A DNA stretch of 64,000 nt, taken from NCBI GenBank assembly GCA_003260075.1, contig QLIY01000338.1, forward strand, positions 1-64,000, read 5' to 3'. The stretch comes from Phallusia mammillata. Lineage: Eukaryota; Chordata; Ascidiacea; Phlebobranchia; Ascidiidae. The notes beneath the pieces were generated by a model, which was not told the DNA's origin, made no database searches, and saw only the letters and a list, made by a program, of their open reading frames with translations. The position numbers were made by a program, and so were the translations under genes. Positions 1 through 11,193 of the stretch are shown here, piece after piece. Within the stretch, counting starts at the first letter, position 1. Every line of letters starts with the position of its first letter.

Positions 1-109
1 CAAAAAGTCCATTGAAAGTAACCAGTAATGCTAACCGGTTCGCTGATCCCATAAAATTTTGTGAGACGGTTCCATAGAACCGGTGCGAACCAGCTGAATC
101 CCACCGCTG
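1..109 (-). mobile_element. hAT-like MITE, family A, cut by window start
   Basis: This is the right part of a short element ending in ATCCCACCGCTG. The same family is complete at 10166-10345, where the termini are CAGTGGTGGGATT and its complement. It is non-coding and shares the internal block GCTAACCGGTTCGCTGAT with four other copies in this window. The left end lies outside the window, so no target duplication can be checked. Confidence 0.7.
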
Positions 110-319
110 GGTAAAACTGAGTAAGGGTGGCATTTTGAATTACCACAAGTAAATCTGTCTTGTATTGGCACAAAATTTGTGTCTGTAACTGTCAGTAGTT
201 TTATGAGAAAATTACTGGAAAGTTTGACACAGTCCTTAAACTCCTCCTTAAATTTGTGCAAGTATTTTCCCACTTTTGTAAATGTCATTTGATAACAATG
301 TTTCAAAATCTTGTGCTAG

Positions 320-459
320 TGATCAACCTTTCAATCACACCAAAATCCCACAACTGCAAAGACTTCTTTATCGGATGGTGTTTGAACGAAACCATGGGTT
401 CACACTGACAGCTGGAAACAAGTTATTTGGAGAAGAGACCGCTACATTCAAACAAGCTT

Positions 460-508
<49 letters not shown>

Positions 509-3500
509 AGCACGTTACTACCAAGCTTCATTGGAACAGGTTCACGATATCAGCAGGGTTATCATACAGTCCTTTTTTCTAAGACTTTTTCATATTTTGA
601 AGGGCAATGTTTTTTTTAGTAAAGTGTATTGTCCTTATTGCTAAGAAATGTCCTTGTTTTTGACATGGTTCCTTATTTTGTCTTATTTTGCACGAAGTAT
701 TTTGTACGAACAAGAAGTTGCTGGAAAAAATTGTTTCAGGCAACATATATTGCATTTGATATGTCATGGCTCATATAAATGCAAAGTTATGTTCAGAAAC
801 GTTTGTTACCTTTCACATGAAAATTTAATTTTGGTCCTTGCCTAAATGATCCTTTTGACATCCACCAGTTGCTTGCAAGTGTATTTAATTTGCATGTAAT
901 AACCATATAGCCTACGCCAGTGGTTCTCAAACTTTTCTTTGTTGCGACGCCCCTGGACAAGTTTTTCAGGACTTGCGGCGCACCAGCAAATAAAAGTTAA
1001 TGAGAAAACTACTATTAAAGTTGTGTTTATTGATACAACAAAAAGTCATGAAACGGAACTATTCTACGACGCCCTTGGAAAATTGAAACGACTCACCAGG
1101 GCGTCGTGACGCACAGTTTGAGAACTACTGGCCTACGCAACTGCAAATAAATATGCTGATGATGATATAAATTCTACTAAATGATTTTTTGCTGATCTTA
1201 CAAAACCAACATCTGCCAATATAACAAATCTTCTGTTATATTTACCAGGTTGATTTTCGAAACAATCCGGGTGAATCTAGGAACACCATTAACCACTGGG
1301 TGGCAGAAATGACAAACAACACAATCCCCGAAGCATTGTCAGCCGGCTCGAAACTAGTTTGGTCCTGGTGTCAACTTTGTATTTTAAGGTAACAAAAACA
1401 TTTGGACTTTAGAATACCTTCAACAGAAAACCTGAGTTACAGTCACTGTTTTTAAATACACGACTCATTTTGGGGACTTAAATTCTATTTAATTGCATAG
1501 AGATTGTGAATTAACAACATAATGTATTGAGGATTAAATATTCCATATTATAGCATATTATGGTCAATAACTTTAACAAACTTGGCAAACAGTATAGCTT
1601 GTAACTGTCCATAATAATCTGCACTTAAAAACAAAAATCTAAAATAGTGAATAAACGCCTTCAATTGGCCTGGCATACTGTGATGCAAATGTAATCATGT
1701 AGACCTTAACATCTAAGTAGGTATAATGTCTGCCATTGAAACAACATTTAAATTGTTACCAATGTGTTGATGGTTTAATATTCAAGATAATAGTATATTG
1801 TGGTAAATATCTTGAAAAAGCTCAAAAAGTTAATATTGAATACATACAGTCTGTGGTGGGATTCAGCTGGTTCGCACCAGTTCTATAGAACCGTCTCACG
1901 AGTTTTTATGAGATCAGTGAACCGGTTAGCATTACTGGTTACTGCCAATTGACTTTTTTGTAACAGAACCGGCTGACAAAAAATTGAATTCCACCACTGC
2001 TTACAGTCATAGTTAACATATGTTGCCCTTGAAATGACATTCAAATTGTTGCCAATGCAACACAGGGTCAATGGGAACAGCCTTTTGCCGGCACAATGAG
2101 GTCGTTATTTACAACATCTGACGGGAGAAGAGTTCAGACTGATTTCATGCGCGGAGTATTTACCTTAATGATGGCGGAGTCAAAAACAATGAAATTCAAA
2201 CTACTGGAATTGCCGTACCTGACAAGTAGGTTAATGTAGAATCTATTTCTTTAGGATGAACAACTTTTGATATAAACACAAACTATTAGAAAGACAGAAA
2301 GTTTTCTGTACAATAAAAGGTCTGAAAGAAGAAAAATACACAATTATTTCACCAAGGTAATGCATGTCCTAGTAAAAAACAAATACTTTTTCTATACATG
2401 CAGCGTCGCAAAACTGCAAAATGATTATGGAGTTGATTGTTCCTACTAGCAATAGTGCTTCCATCAGACAAGATATTGAAAATAATTTAAATGCATTCAA
2501 GTTTTACAAGGAAACCCACCCAAGGGAACTTGAGAGAGTAAGTTTGTCCATATCAACTGATGTTAATATAAAGGTAACAAATATACAACACCACTATAAC
2601 TGCTGCTCAACAAAACCTACAAATCATTTTTAAAATTGCTTTTCTAACTTGTTTCATCAGAGTTTGATTTAAATCACAACAATATACATCTACTGATGTA
2701 TAAACTGTTGCTGCCAGGCATAAAATATAAACTAAACAATGCCCTTCTGCCAAGTGTACTGTTTTAACCAACATTTTAATGTATAAGCTATTGCTGCCAG
2801 GGANTGTACTGTTTTAACCAACATTTTAATGTATAAGCTATTGAAGCCAGGGATAATATCAAGTTTATAGAGCTCTTCTGGCAATTGTATTTTTATTCCG
2901 ACGTTTCGACGTCCTATACAGGTCACCTTCATCAGGGTAAATAACACTGAATGCGATTAGTACAGTGCAACATTTTAATGGTTAAGACCCTGACGAAGGC
3001 GACCCGAATAGTATGTTACAAAGTCATTCAAAACAACATATTTGCCAGAAAAGGATTATTTGGTTTATATTTATGTACATTTGCCGATATTTATCTGTTT
3101 GATTAACCTATAAAATGAGGCTATACTTGTAGGTGACCCTTGAGATGCCAAAATTTCAAATCAAGTTTAAACAAGATTTGGTTGGTGTTTTGAGCACTAT
3201 GGGAATCCAGGACTTGTTCACAGGAAATTCTGATCTGTCTGGAATAAGTGACAACGGTTTAACGCTCAGTTCTGCTGAGCACAGCACTTATATGAAGGTA
3301 AGCAGAAACATTGTGCTGAAAAGACTCAACCTATGTTGGAGCACTAAAACAGAAACTTTCTATGCAATGTTACTCTGAAGTTTTAAAACCAATTACAGTG
3401 AGAAGAAATAAACAAGTATCAGTTCAAACAAGTATATAAATGCCTCATATTAGTGAATTATGATTGGTATACATTAGTGATGCACTGAAGAAATTAGCAA

Positions 3501-3790
3501 CACAGGAAAACATGACTACGCCAACCAATACGACCAATCTCTTATCACTAGGCGCGCTGATGAGACCTTATAGGTTGAAACAGTATGCACTGTCTACTGG
3601 GAAAAATATTTGCTATTGCCCCCAGGTGGATGAGCAGGGCACAGTAGCAGGAGCAGCATTTGCTCAAGCTGCATCAAGAATCCTCGACACACCTTTCCAG
3701 ATCAACCACCCATTCTATGTTATTTTGCGCGAGCATTTCAGCCATATGCCCATGTTCATGGGAAGAATTATGGACCCTACAGCATATTAG
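320..3790 (+). CDS. Serpin A (serine protease inhibitor), 5'-incomplete, with a frameshift
   Basis: Serpin family protein, probably inhibitory. Visible exons are 320-539, 1249-1388, 2066-2225, 2404-2537, 3133-3297 and 3626-3790, with AG/GT borders and phases matching serpin B downstream. Serpin hallmarks include FTLTAGNKLFGEE, TINHWVAEMT, VTLEMPKFQIKF, the hinge VDEQGTVAGAA and the C-terminal FMGRIMDP. The reactive loop suggests P1 near Arg-Ile (AASRIL), i.e. trypsin-like or uncertain specificity. The first helices and any signal peptide are outside the window. Two defects are visible. Exon 320-539 is interrupted by a 48-base C run. Exon 1249-1388 is 140 nt where serpin B has 150, a net 10-base deletion before LVLVSTLYFK that breaks the frame. 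It may be a pseudogene, a null allele or a consensus error. Candidate poly(A) signal at 4103-4108. Confidence 0.85.
461..508. other. Long C run (48) inside a serpin A exon
   Basis: The run sits between codons for FKQAF and ARYYQASLEQ. Serpins normally have only a few residues there, so it most likely stands in for a short unresolved stretch. The proline tract it would encode should not be believed. Confidence 0.85.
918..1130. mobile_element. hAT-like MITE with perfect 8-bp target duplication (intron of serpin A)
   Basis: The 213-bp element begins CAGTGGTTCTCAAACT and ends AGTTTGAGAACTACTG, nearly perfect terminal inverted repeats of hAT type. It is flanked by the exact 8-bp duplication GCCTACGC at 910-917 and 1131-1138. 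It has no coding capacity and lies in the serpin A intron 540-1248. Confidence 0.92.
1851..1999 (+). mobile_element. hAT-like MITE, family A (intron of serpin A)
   Basis: Family A copy of 149 bp with termini CTGTGGTGGGATTC and TTCCACCACTG. It is flanked by CATACAGT (1843-1850) and CTTACAGT (2000-2007), which match in 7 of 8 bases. It is non-coding. Confidence 0.85.
2690..3075. repeat. Dispersed repeat (family beta) with hammerhead-core-like motif and single-n junction
   Basis: Intron sequence holding several pieces of a dispersed family. On the minus strand 2935-2901 reads CTGATGAAGG, a spacer, then GACGTCGAAACGTC. A degenerate plus copy starts near 2989 (CTGACGAAGGCGACC). Related copies are at 49060-49190, 51640-51780 and 55205-55350. 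A direct repeat of about 48 bases flanks the n at 2804, indicating an imperfect assembly join. Confidence 0.6.
3541..3602 (+). repeat. Hammerhead ribozyme-derived repeat, copy with intact core (stem I lost)
   Basis: In the last intron of serpin A. The core CTGATGA is at 3557-3563, followed by stem II GACC/GGTT around TTATA, then GAA, stem III ACAGT/ACTGT, and the cleavage-site C. The flanks (GGCGCG and TACTGG) no longer pair as stem I. The upstream bases CCAATACGACC also match the longer copy at 21185-21353. Confidence 0.7.
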
Positions 3791-4341
3791 TCTGCTTCCT
3801 TACCATCACCAACTAGCCCTTGTAACTTGCGTGTTTTCCAGAAGGTAATTATCAAATGACTTTGGTTTAATGCATACATATGTAGCTCTGCTATTAGCAT
3901 GGAATACAAATGTAATTTATATCACAGCCTTTGGCCCCGTACTAATATTATCTTAGTTTCACAAGGTTTGTTGTTTGCACATGTTGATAATGTTTGTGTT
4001 ATGCTATGTAATTCTGCTAATTGTATTTGATGCCAGTATTTGTACAATTGTTTGACTAATTCTTATGATCAGTGATGCATTTTGTAATTTTGCTGCAGAT
4101 GCAATAAAACATGTGACAACCAGTTTACTTGTAGTATATTACAAAAAGGCAAGAAGGAAATTTTTGAGTAGATTTTTTCTCATAGTGTATAAACCTTGTA
4201 CAAATGCTTTATGTAAGTAAAACAACAATCCAAGTTTTCAGAGACTACCAAAGCAGAAATGTGTATTATTCTTACAGTTTAATTTTTTTGTCATGTCAAG
4301 TAATCAATGTCAGTTGTATAGTACGAAAAGGATGGACGTTT

Positions 4342-4401
<60 letters not shown>

Positions 4402-5401
4402 GTAACTCTAGGTAGGGAGTTAAAATGTAGCTTGCTAACAAACAAAATTGCAATAGTGCTTGTAAATGGAGAATACAGTGTGATACAGATAACATAGAAT
4501 TTCTGGTGAGGTTGTTTCTGTATAATCGTCCCCCCCCCCTTTTCAGAGACTACCAAAGCAGAAATGTGTATTATTCTTACAGTTTAAGTTTTTTGTCATC
4601 AAGTATTCAATGTCAGTTGTATAGTACAAAAAGGATGGACGTTTCTATTTTTGACAAATGTTTTTGCAAGATAAAAAATCAAAAACAAGTTGTTTATGTC
4701 GTAACTCTAGGTAGGGAGTTAAAATGTAGCTTGCTAACAAACAAAACTGCAATAGTGCTTGTAAATGGAGAATACAGTGTGATACAGATAATATAGAAAC
4801 TCTGGTGAGGTTGTTTCTGTATAATCGGTGTTTGGGATTTTGATTTATTGCTAATTTGTGATTATGAAGCACAAAAGGTAAGTAAATAAAGTAATAGAAG
4901 TGGAGAAAAACAAGAAAATATAATTAAATTAACCTTGCTCGTCTGAAAAGGAAACCAAAAATCAAGGATTCAAGTAAATTCTGAATCAACATCTGAGTGA
5001 ACTGTAGTAAACAACACAGAAGTATGTTGAGGAACTTGTCACAGATAAAGAAAGTCAATATAACGCGATGTTCTCAAGAAATGTAAACTGCCTCGGGCAA
5101 GATAAGTTGTAAGCGTGACATGGAAAGTTGCTGTGGTTTTACTCACGCAGCACACAAGCAATGGCTGACAGCTAGTAAGGTCAAAAACGAAATGATTCAT
5201 ATGAGCTGCAAATTTAAGCAATAAAATTTTTTGTTTTGTATATTTACAAAAAGTTACAACTTATTTTTTCTTAGAAAAGAATTAAAACTTGATGGAATAA
5301 CAATCAACTTTAGAATTAGAAACACAGTGTTCAGTGTTGTTTTTGTGTCAAAATTTAGTACTGGATTAGTGCATGTTTATTACCAAGCAAATAAGTGAAT
5401 A
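3791..5401. other. Intergenic region between serpin A and serpin B
   Basis: The region contains the serpin A 3' UTR and candidate poly(A) signal (4103-4108), a C-run-joined duplication (4235-4827), and about 500 bases before the serpin B start in which I see no coding or repeat signal. Confidence 0.6.
4235..4827. other. Direct duplication joined by 10 C, with a 57-C run inside copy 1
   Basis: Copy 1 is 4235-4529, the C run is 4530-4539 and copy 2 is 4540-4827. The copies are nearly identical. In copy 1 a 57-base C run (4343-4399) occupies the place of 54 ordinary bases in copy 2 (about 4646-4699), so the run stands for unresolved bases at roughly the right length. Probably an unmerged contig overlap. 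Confidence 0.88.
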
Positions 5402-8400
5402 ATGAATTGGATAGTTGTGGCTTGCATTTTTGCCGCTGGTTTAGTTGTGCGCGATGTAAACCCTGCAGAAATCACTGCTGGTGGATTTATCGACGAAACA
5501 ATTTGCAGGTGATATTTTAATGATAAAATTGACACCTAAAAGTTTGTGGGGACAAATGCATCAGCATAAACTCTACAGCAAATTGTAAAATATAGAACTT
5601 AAACAACGCATGTTTCCAAACAACAGGCTAAATTTCATGTTTGCACACATATATGACAGTTTGTCTGTTTCTCACTGTTATGAAATAAATCCAACTTAAA
5701 AAAACGATATAGTTTTACAATCAAATTTTCGTTTTTGATGTCACTGATAGTAACACAGTTGATGGTAGAAATGTTGATTAACAGTTTGACCTTTCTTACA
5801 TTTTTGCAGAACTGCTGACTTGGCTGAAATCCAGAGAAAGTTTGCCTTGGAGCTGTACAAAGAAGTTTCAGCATCAGAAGGAGCCAATAAAAATGTTGTT
5901 TTGTCACCAGCGATAGTAAATATGGGACTTTCCATGTTGTTCATGGGAGCTACTAACGACACAAAGAAAGCCATGACCGAAGCTTTGTATTTGAAACATT
6001 TTTATGAAATGTAAGGGATATGTAAACATTTTTTTTACCCTGGGGGTAAAATAAATATAAGTTAAGTGTGTTTCACTAAAACAAGGCAACAATCCTGAAA
6101 TGGCTGCGCAATGTTGAAATATTATGGAACATAAAAAAAGTATCACAATTTGTGAATAATGACTGGGTGCTCTACATCCATACCCCGGTGATTCGGCAAG
6201 TCCGGGCGGTTCTCAGATTATTTTCCACATATTTCACAGTCAATGACTTCAATACGATAAATAAAAATACATATTTTTTAAAGTACTGACTTGATAATTT
6301 AGCTTTTTCTGCTAACAATTTTTTTGATCCAAAAAACATCACTAAATCGAGACAAAACTTAATTGACTATTTATTTGTTGACAGGAGTAATTTCAAATTT
6401 CTCTTTTGTTTCAGGAATGAAGAGAAGCATGAAATAGCCTGCATTTTTAATGAGTATCGAAACATTGATAGTAATTCCCCTCTTACACTGGAGTTAGCCA
6501 GCAAATTATTCGCAGACTCAACACTAACACTTGACGAAACATTTCTAACGCTTACTGGTTTGTTTGGATCTAAAATGGAGAAGGTAGAAAGATGCACATT
6601 GTTATTTTCTGGAAATGTTTAAAGCTACAAGTCTGCTGTAGTTTGTTGCTTGCAAAAAAACATAGAAGTCCAGTACATTAGTCACGCAATAGTATTTTCT
6701 ATTTCCAAACCTTTTACATTAAGTTCTTAACTAAGCAACACCAAAGAACAACCACACTATTTCAAAACTCAGCAAGTGAGCAAAAAAGGTAAGGAAAACA
6801 GGCAATGAGAAAATTTCTGACAAAAGTTGCAAGTATCTTAAATATTAACTGATGTCTCAACAGAGCTAGGCAACTTTACCATATTCTGTTCACAAAACAA
6901 CATTTGAGTTGGTTTTAGGCCTTTTGTCACTGGAACTGAAAGCTGCATTCATGGGAAATATATATTCCCCCCCCCCTCTTACACTGGAGTTAGCCAGCAA
7001 ATTATTCGCAGACTCAACACTAACTGTCGATGAAACATTTCTAACCGTCACTGGTTTGTTTGGATCGAAAATGGAGAAGGTAGAACGATGCACATTGTTA
7101 TTTTCTGGAAATGTTTAAAGCTACAAGTCTGGTGTAGTTTGTTGCTTACAAAAAAAACATAGAAGTCCAGTACATTAGTCACGCAATAGTATTTTATATT
7201 TCCAAACCTTTTACATTAAATTCTTAACTAAACAACACCAAAGAACAACCACACTATTTCAAAACTCAGCAAGTGAGCAAAAAAGGTAAGGAAAACAGGC
7301 AATGAGAAAATTTCTGACAAAAGTTGCAAGTATCTTAAATATTAACTGATGTCTCAACAGAGCTAGGCAACTTTAACATATTCTGTTCACAAAGTTGCTT
7401 TTAGGCCTTTTGTCACTGGAACTGAAAGCGGCATTCATGGGAAATATATATTTCCTCACCTAAAATTAACTGATTCTGTTTAAACTTTACACCAAGAGTT
7501 TGATCGTTCATAGGTTTTACTTTTTCAACATAAAGTCCAAGACAGTAAATTATAAATTAGTCATATAATTAGAACAACAATACTCAAATTTACTAATGAA
7601 ACTTGTGTGTATGCCCAGGGACATTGACATTCAACGAAATAATATAGTTACCTCAAGCAAAATTGACCATGATTTTTCACCCTAACACACAAACACGACA
7701 GAGAAACTAATCCCACATTTTAGGTTAACCTAATCAGATTTTCCTCCCCACATTGTAGGTTGACCTTCATAATGATACGGAAAGTGCGAGAAATCACATC
7801 AACAACTGGGTTTACAAGAACACAGGAAATAGGATTGAGGAATTGTTTCCAAGCGGAACTCTAAATTCCCTCACAAGACTTGTTCTAGCAAGTGCAATCT
7901 ACTTTAAGGTAAGTGCTACAAGCATTTGAAAACACATTACTTTTTAATTTGTAAGCTCTGTTTCAATTTATTCTTGAAATTTATACCTGGCCTAAGGGCT
8001 AGTGATGGGGTTCTACAAGGGAAATAGGGGTTCTATTCCCTAAACTAATAAAATTTCAAACCACAATGACAAAATACTTGTAACTGAAACCTGAAGCTGG
8101 AATCACCCTGCCCCTTGCTTGGTGGATGAAAGCAATGGCCCAATCAATAGTCCTGTATTTGTATGATATGCTCACAACTTTGTTTTTTAAGTCTAATGTC
8201 ATTAGAGACAAGCTAAGTTGTATACCAAGTAAAAAGAAAAAAACAAACATTTATTTAGGGAACATGGAAGGAACCATTTACAACTTTGAAAAATGGATCA
8301 TTCGACATTTCAGAAAATGAAACAACAACAGTAACTTACATGAGCGAGAAATTAAATACCAGATATATTTATGATTCTGAGTATGACATAGAATTGGCCG

Positions 8401-10777
8401 AACTGCCATACAAGTCACTCCCCGGTAAGCAACATATTTTTAACATATAACACTTGTGAGATGAAATACATTAGTTTAAACAGAGACAAATGTTAACACA
8501 TTATTCAAAAATATGTCTCTGTTGAGTAAGCTGCAGACAGTGCACACTGTTTCGACCTGTAAGGTCACAAGACATAGGTCGTATTGGCTAATGTAGCCAT
8601 CTAATGGCACTCCAGTTTGTTGGGAGTAAAAGGCTGAAAAGCCATACCTCACCAATTCTGTTTGATGCCACAACTGGAAATAAACCCCATAGAAAACTGG
8701 TTCACATTGTGCATCACTTATATGTCGAAACATTACCCCCCCCCCCATCTAATGGCACTCCAGTTTGTTGGGAGTAAAAGGCTGAAAAGCCATGTCTCAC
8801 CAATTCTGTTTGATGCCACAACTGGAAATAAACCTCATAGGAAACTGGTTCACATTGTGCATCACATATATGTCGAAACATTGTGCACTGTATGCAACTT
8901 ACTTATCATTTATTGGTTTGATGTTTTTGTATGTCTGTGTTATTTTGCATTAGCGAATTTTAACTGTTTTCTCCAAATCAAATGAACTTCAACTAAAAAT
9001 AGGAAATATATATATATAAAATATAAACAAAAAACACAAAATTAGGGTAAATCTATATGTAAGCTATTGCTGCTCAAATTTTCTACATAAAATGCACAAC
9101 ACAAGCAAACACAACTTTTCCTTACAGGAGACCTACAAGTGAGCATGATATTGATTCCAAGCTACTACACATTCGACTATCTTGCAACTGAACAACAATG
9201 GACGTCAGGTTATCTGCACAAAGCAATCAACAAACTGATGGCTAAAGAACCAGAAACGGTATATGTTTATGATGGTTTGGATTGTGTAAAAGGTTTAAAG
9301 TAGCTATAGTGCTAACACCAACAACTTAATGTAACTGCTGTGAGGTAACCGCTTTGTTTTTCATTTTAGACAAGTTTTTGCATTTCAATTTAAGGAGAAA
9401 AGTAAAAAGAGACAAACTAGTACAAGTCAAACACGTATATAGCACCAAATTAAACACACACAACACCAAATTAAGGACACATATAGCACCTCATGTAGTC
9501 AGGATTATTACCACAATTTTCTGAATCTACAAATTGTAAAACACAATTTTCAACAGTGAACCCTTCTTAAAGTCAACCAAAAACTTCCCCAATATCTCAT
9601 TGGTTCCTGAAATGTCAAATAACTTTTTTCTTTCTAGGTGCGAGTACCCCCCCCCCTTCTGAATCTACAAATTGTAAAACACAATTTTCAACAGTGAACC
9701 CTTCCTAAAGTCAACCAAAAACTTCCCCAATATCTCATAGGTTCCTGAAATGTCAAATAACTTTTTTCTTTCTAGGTGCGAGTCAAAATGCCAAAATTTG
9801 AAATCTTTGGGGATTACGACATGAAACCACATTTGTCGGCTATGGGCTTTGAGAAAATTTTTCAACCTGGTGTTGCAAATTTCTATGGAATAAATGGACA
9901 ACGAGACTTGTTTGTTGACTCTGCAGTACACAAGGCATTTCTGAAGGCAAGTTTTCAAATACAACTGTTAAAAAGAAATGTAGACAGTTGCTGAATAAAG
10001 GGGACTGATTGATAGGTTGTGAAAAAACCTTACAAAACTAGATATTAATGAATTTTTGTGTATGTCCTTCAATACTTATTAAACAGATTAAACCCAACAA
10101 TTCAGTGGGTAATTTTTTTTAAATATTATGCTGCTCAACATAAAGAACATGGCCCTTAGCTTAAGCAGTGGTGGGATTCAGCCGGTTCGCATCGGTTCTA
10201 TAGAACCGTCTCACGAAATTTAATGAGATCAGCGAACCGGTTAGAATTACTGGTTACTGTCAATGAACTTTTTGTAACAGAACCGACTGAAAAATATGAC
10301 TTTTGTGATAGAACCGGCTAAAAAAAAATTAAAATCCCACCACTGAGCCTAGGTCAAAAACTATACTTTCAGAATTCAATGGGTTCGCTTTGTTATTAAC
10401 TGATACTTTTGGTGTCAGGTGGATGAAAAAGGTAGCGAGGCTGCCGGTGCTTTTGGTGCGAGCCCCCCCCCCCAACCGACTGAAAAATATGACTTTTGTG
10501 ATAGAACCGGCTAAAAAAAAAATTAAAATCCCACCACTGAGCCTAGGTCGAAAACTATACTTTCAGAATTCAATGGGTTCGCTTTGTTATTAACCGAAAT
10601 TTCTTGTCACAGGTGGATGAAAAAGGTAGCGAGGCTGCCGGTGCTTTTGGTGCGAGTGTGGGATTTCTCAGCCTTCCACCACAAGTGGTTTTGCACAAAC
10701 CATTTCACTATATCTTGTACGAGAAAACCACTGAGACCTTTCTCTTCATGGGAAGGGTCGTGAACCCTAACCTTTGA
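5402..10777 (+). CDS. Serpin B, complete secreted serine protease inhibitor
   Basis: Eight exons: 5402-5508, 5810-6010, 6415-6583, 7759-7908, 8259-8424, 9128-9258, 9776-9946, 10613-10777. They sum to 1260 nt (419 residues), the usual size for a secreted serpin. The start is chosen because it opens a signal peptide (MNWIVVACIFAAGLVV). Family blocks follow in order: NVVLSPAIVNMGLSMLFMGA (helix B region), LELASKLFADST, ARNHINNWV, LVLASAIYFKGTWKEPF, LAELPYKS, VRVKMPKFEI, hinge VDEKGSEAAGA, and C-terminal FLFMGRVVNPN. Counting from hinge Gly as P15 gives P1 Leu with P1' Ser (GFLS), suggesting a chymotrypsin- or elastase-like target. Intron 7 uses a GC donor (9947). Exon 3, the start of exon 7 and the start of exon 8 have partial extra copies next to 10-C runs, which are probably assembly artefacts. 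Candidate poly(A) signal at 10887-10892. Confidence 0.93.
6477..7452. other. Direct duplication joined by 10 C, copying most of serpin B exon 3
   Basis: Copy 1 is 6477-6966, the C run is 6967-6976 and copy 2 is 6977-7452. The second copy of exon 3 lacks the acceptor and the first third of the exon, so it could not be spliced as an alternative exon. A few percent of positions differ, which fits two haplotypes. Confidence 0.85.
8530..8900 (-). repeat. Inverted, truncated hammerhead-repeat copies
   Basis: In serpin B intron 5. On the minus strand 8570-8530 keeps GACC, GGTCGAAACAGTG and TGCACTGTCTGCAGC, but the segment with stem I 5' strand and CTGATGA is deleted. The body up to about 8680 matches 21185-21300 (CAGCCTTTTACTCCCAACAA). 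A degenerate plus-oriented 3' half (GTCGAAACATTGTGCACTGT) is near 8872-8891. Confidence 0.65.
8599..8882. other. Direct duplication joined by 11 C (serpin B intron 5)
   Basis: Copy 1 is 8599-8735, the C run is 8736-8746 and copy 2 is 8747-8882. It repeats part of the hammerhead-type repeat. Confidence 0.85.
9519..9784. other. Direct duplication joined by 10 C at serpin B exon 7 acceptor
   Basis: Copy 1 is 9519-9646, the C run is 9647-9656 and copy 2 is 9657-9784. Copy 1 contains the exon 7 acceptor and only its first nine bases; copy 2 runs on into the full exon. Confidence 0.85.
10166..10345 (+). mobile_element. hAT-like MITE, family A, full-length reference copy (serpin B intron 7)
   Basis: A 180-bp element running from CAGTGGTGGGATTCAGCCGG to AATCCCACCACTG, with terminal inverted repeats of about 13 bp. 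The flanks AGCTTAAG (10158-10165) and AGCCTAGG (10346-10353) agree in 6 of 8 bases, consistent with an old 8-bp duplication. A second fragment after the C run (10474 onward) belongs to the joined duplication. Confidence 0.85.
10281..10656. other. Direct duplication joined by 11 C at serpin B exon 8 acceptor
   Basis: Copy 1 is 10281-10462, the C run is 10463-10473 and copy 2 is 10474-10656. Each copy holds the end of the MITE and the start of the last exon up to the hinge; only copy 2 continues to the reactive loop and stop codon. Confidence 0.85.
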
Positions 10778-11193
10778 ACTTTCGATTAAGTTCACAATTT
10801 TTGCTTGTTGTTGTATTTGCTTGTTGTTGTGTTGTCAGTTCCAATTTTTGCTGCTTTTGATTTGTGAACAATTTAAATGTGATGTAAATAAATTATTATG
10901 AGCACATATTTGTGAATATTGTTCAAATACAAGTTCATGTGACAATTGGATGAAGTGTTTGTTGTTTAGGAGTTCAAATATGATTTCACAATGTTAATGA
11001 ACAAAGATTTTTCCACACAAGTTTCGAAATGAGCTTGAGTCAGTGGAATATTTTTAAATTTGCTTGTTGCTTTAGAGCGTGATGTCACAAGCTTGAGGCC
11101 GTTGAGAAATTATTGTTAATTATTGTCTTGGAAAAGTTATCAGGTTTAGCATAGTGAATTTCAGGAAAAAAGATTTAAAAGTATCATAACACA

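Noticed and set aside
282..644. A 120-residue ORF with a proline tract
   Set aside because: It is a serpin exon read through a C run into the intron; the proline tract is a placeholder.
4204..4556. Poly-Pro and poly-Gly ORFs on both strands (also at 38669-38980, 53741-54088 and 54558-54893)
   Set aside because: They exist only because long C runs are open in all frames; the flanks are non-coding.
6977..7118. Alternative copy of serpin B exon 3
   Set aside because: It has no acceptor and no 5' third, and is the second half of a C-run-joined overlap, so not a mutually exclusive exon.
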